A DNA stretch of 5,799 bases, taken from contig JAPLBU010000249.1 in the NCBI GenBank assembly GCA_026392575.1, positions 1 to 5,799 of the forward strand, read 5' to 3'. This DNA comes from Actinomycetota bacterium (GTDB taxonomy: Bacteria > Actinomycetota > Actinomycetes > S36-B12). Position numbers and translations under genes: made by a program. The notes beneath the pieces are model-generated. The model was given only the letters and a program-made list of their open reading frames with translations, did no database searches and had not been told where the DNA came from. Position 1 is the stretch's first letter. Every line of letters begins with the position of its first letter. Of this stretch, positions 5,699-5,799 are shown piece after piece.

Positions 5699-5799
5699 CT
5701 AGGCGCGGATGCGCAGGCTCAGCGTCGTGCCGGAGTCGGCCGGGGTGAGGCTCCAGTCGCCGCCCGTGGCGGCATCCAGCCAGGTGAGTCCCAGGCCCG
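5699..5799 (-). CDS. C-terminal 32 residues of an upstream gene; possibly a sensor histidine kinase / ATP-binding protein
   Basis: Only the 3' end is inside the window: 32 codons and a TAG stop at 5699-5701, open to the right edge. The tail contains GLGLTWLDAATGG, then DWSLTP and SGTTLSLRIRA. A glycine-rich start, a helix ending in LD, a 'GxWSL' strand and a closing 'GTxLxxxI' strand resemble the end of HATPase_c domains in actinobacterial sensor kinases, where the last strand completes the ATP-binding fold. This is pattern recognition on a very short piece, so the family call is weak; that it is coding is more secure. If correct, the kinase would sit directly upstream of genes with NarL/LuxR-like operators. 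No terminator hairpin is visible between its stop and operator C. Confidence 0.45.
   Translation of the reverse strand, partial: GLGLTWLDAATGGDWSLTPADSGTTLSLRIRA

Overview
The window is GC-rich, with strong C/G bias at third codon positions, dense overlapping shadow frames on the opposite strand, Sec-type signal peptides ending in AxA, and secreted fibronectin type III (FN3) / Ig-like proteins. This suggests a high-GC Gram-positive bacterium (Actinomycetota, possibly Micrococcales; the family cannot be fixed from sequence alone). All genes that can be supported lie on the minus strand, so the window reads from right to left.

From right to left: (i) the last 32 codons of a gene (5699-5799) whose tail resembles the end of a histidine-kinase-type ATPase domain; (ii) promoter and operator C (5624-5674) and a structured 5' leader (about 5483-5617); (iii) a 944-residue secreted multidomain protein (2648-5482); (iv) a hairpin terminator (2595-2634); (v) promoter and operator B (2518-2568); (vi) a 383-residue secreted protein (1310-2461); (vii) a second hairpin terminator (1256-1296); (viii) promoter and operator A (1179-1229) and a second structured leader (about 1045-1172); (ix) the first 348 residues of a third secreted FN3 protein, which runs off the left edge (1-1044).

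The three secreted proteins are paralogues built from the same parts: an N-terminal export signal, a beta-rich module with a cysteine pair, FN3 domains and, in the two complete ones, a C-terminal domain of about 88 residues ending in TYRVR. None of the visible C-termini has an LPXTG motif or a membrane anchor. Each gene has its own promoter. All three promoters share an exact 20-bp block containing the palindrome TAGGG-AAAA-CCCTA, at fixed distance from a -35-like TTTAC[A/T] and a weak -10. The palindrome resembles operators of LuxR/NarL-type regulators. My reading is a co-regulated set of cell-surface or extracellular proteins, possibly controlled by a two-component system whose kinase may be the gene cut off at the right edge. 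The operator repeats and protein architecture are visible in the sequence; the regulatory link is inference.

There is no tRNA, rRNA, CRISPR array, transposase or insertion sequence in the window. No plus-strand gene is supported. No gap over 300 bases lacks a gene: the intergenic stretches (1045-1309, 2462-2647 and 5483-5698) are described below as leaders, promoters and terminators.
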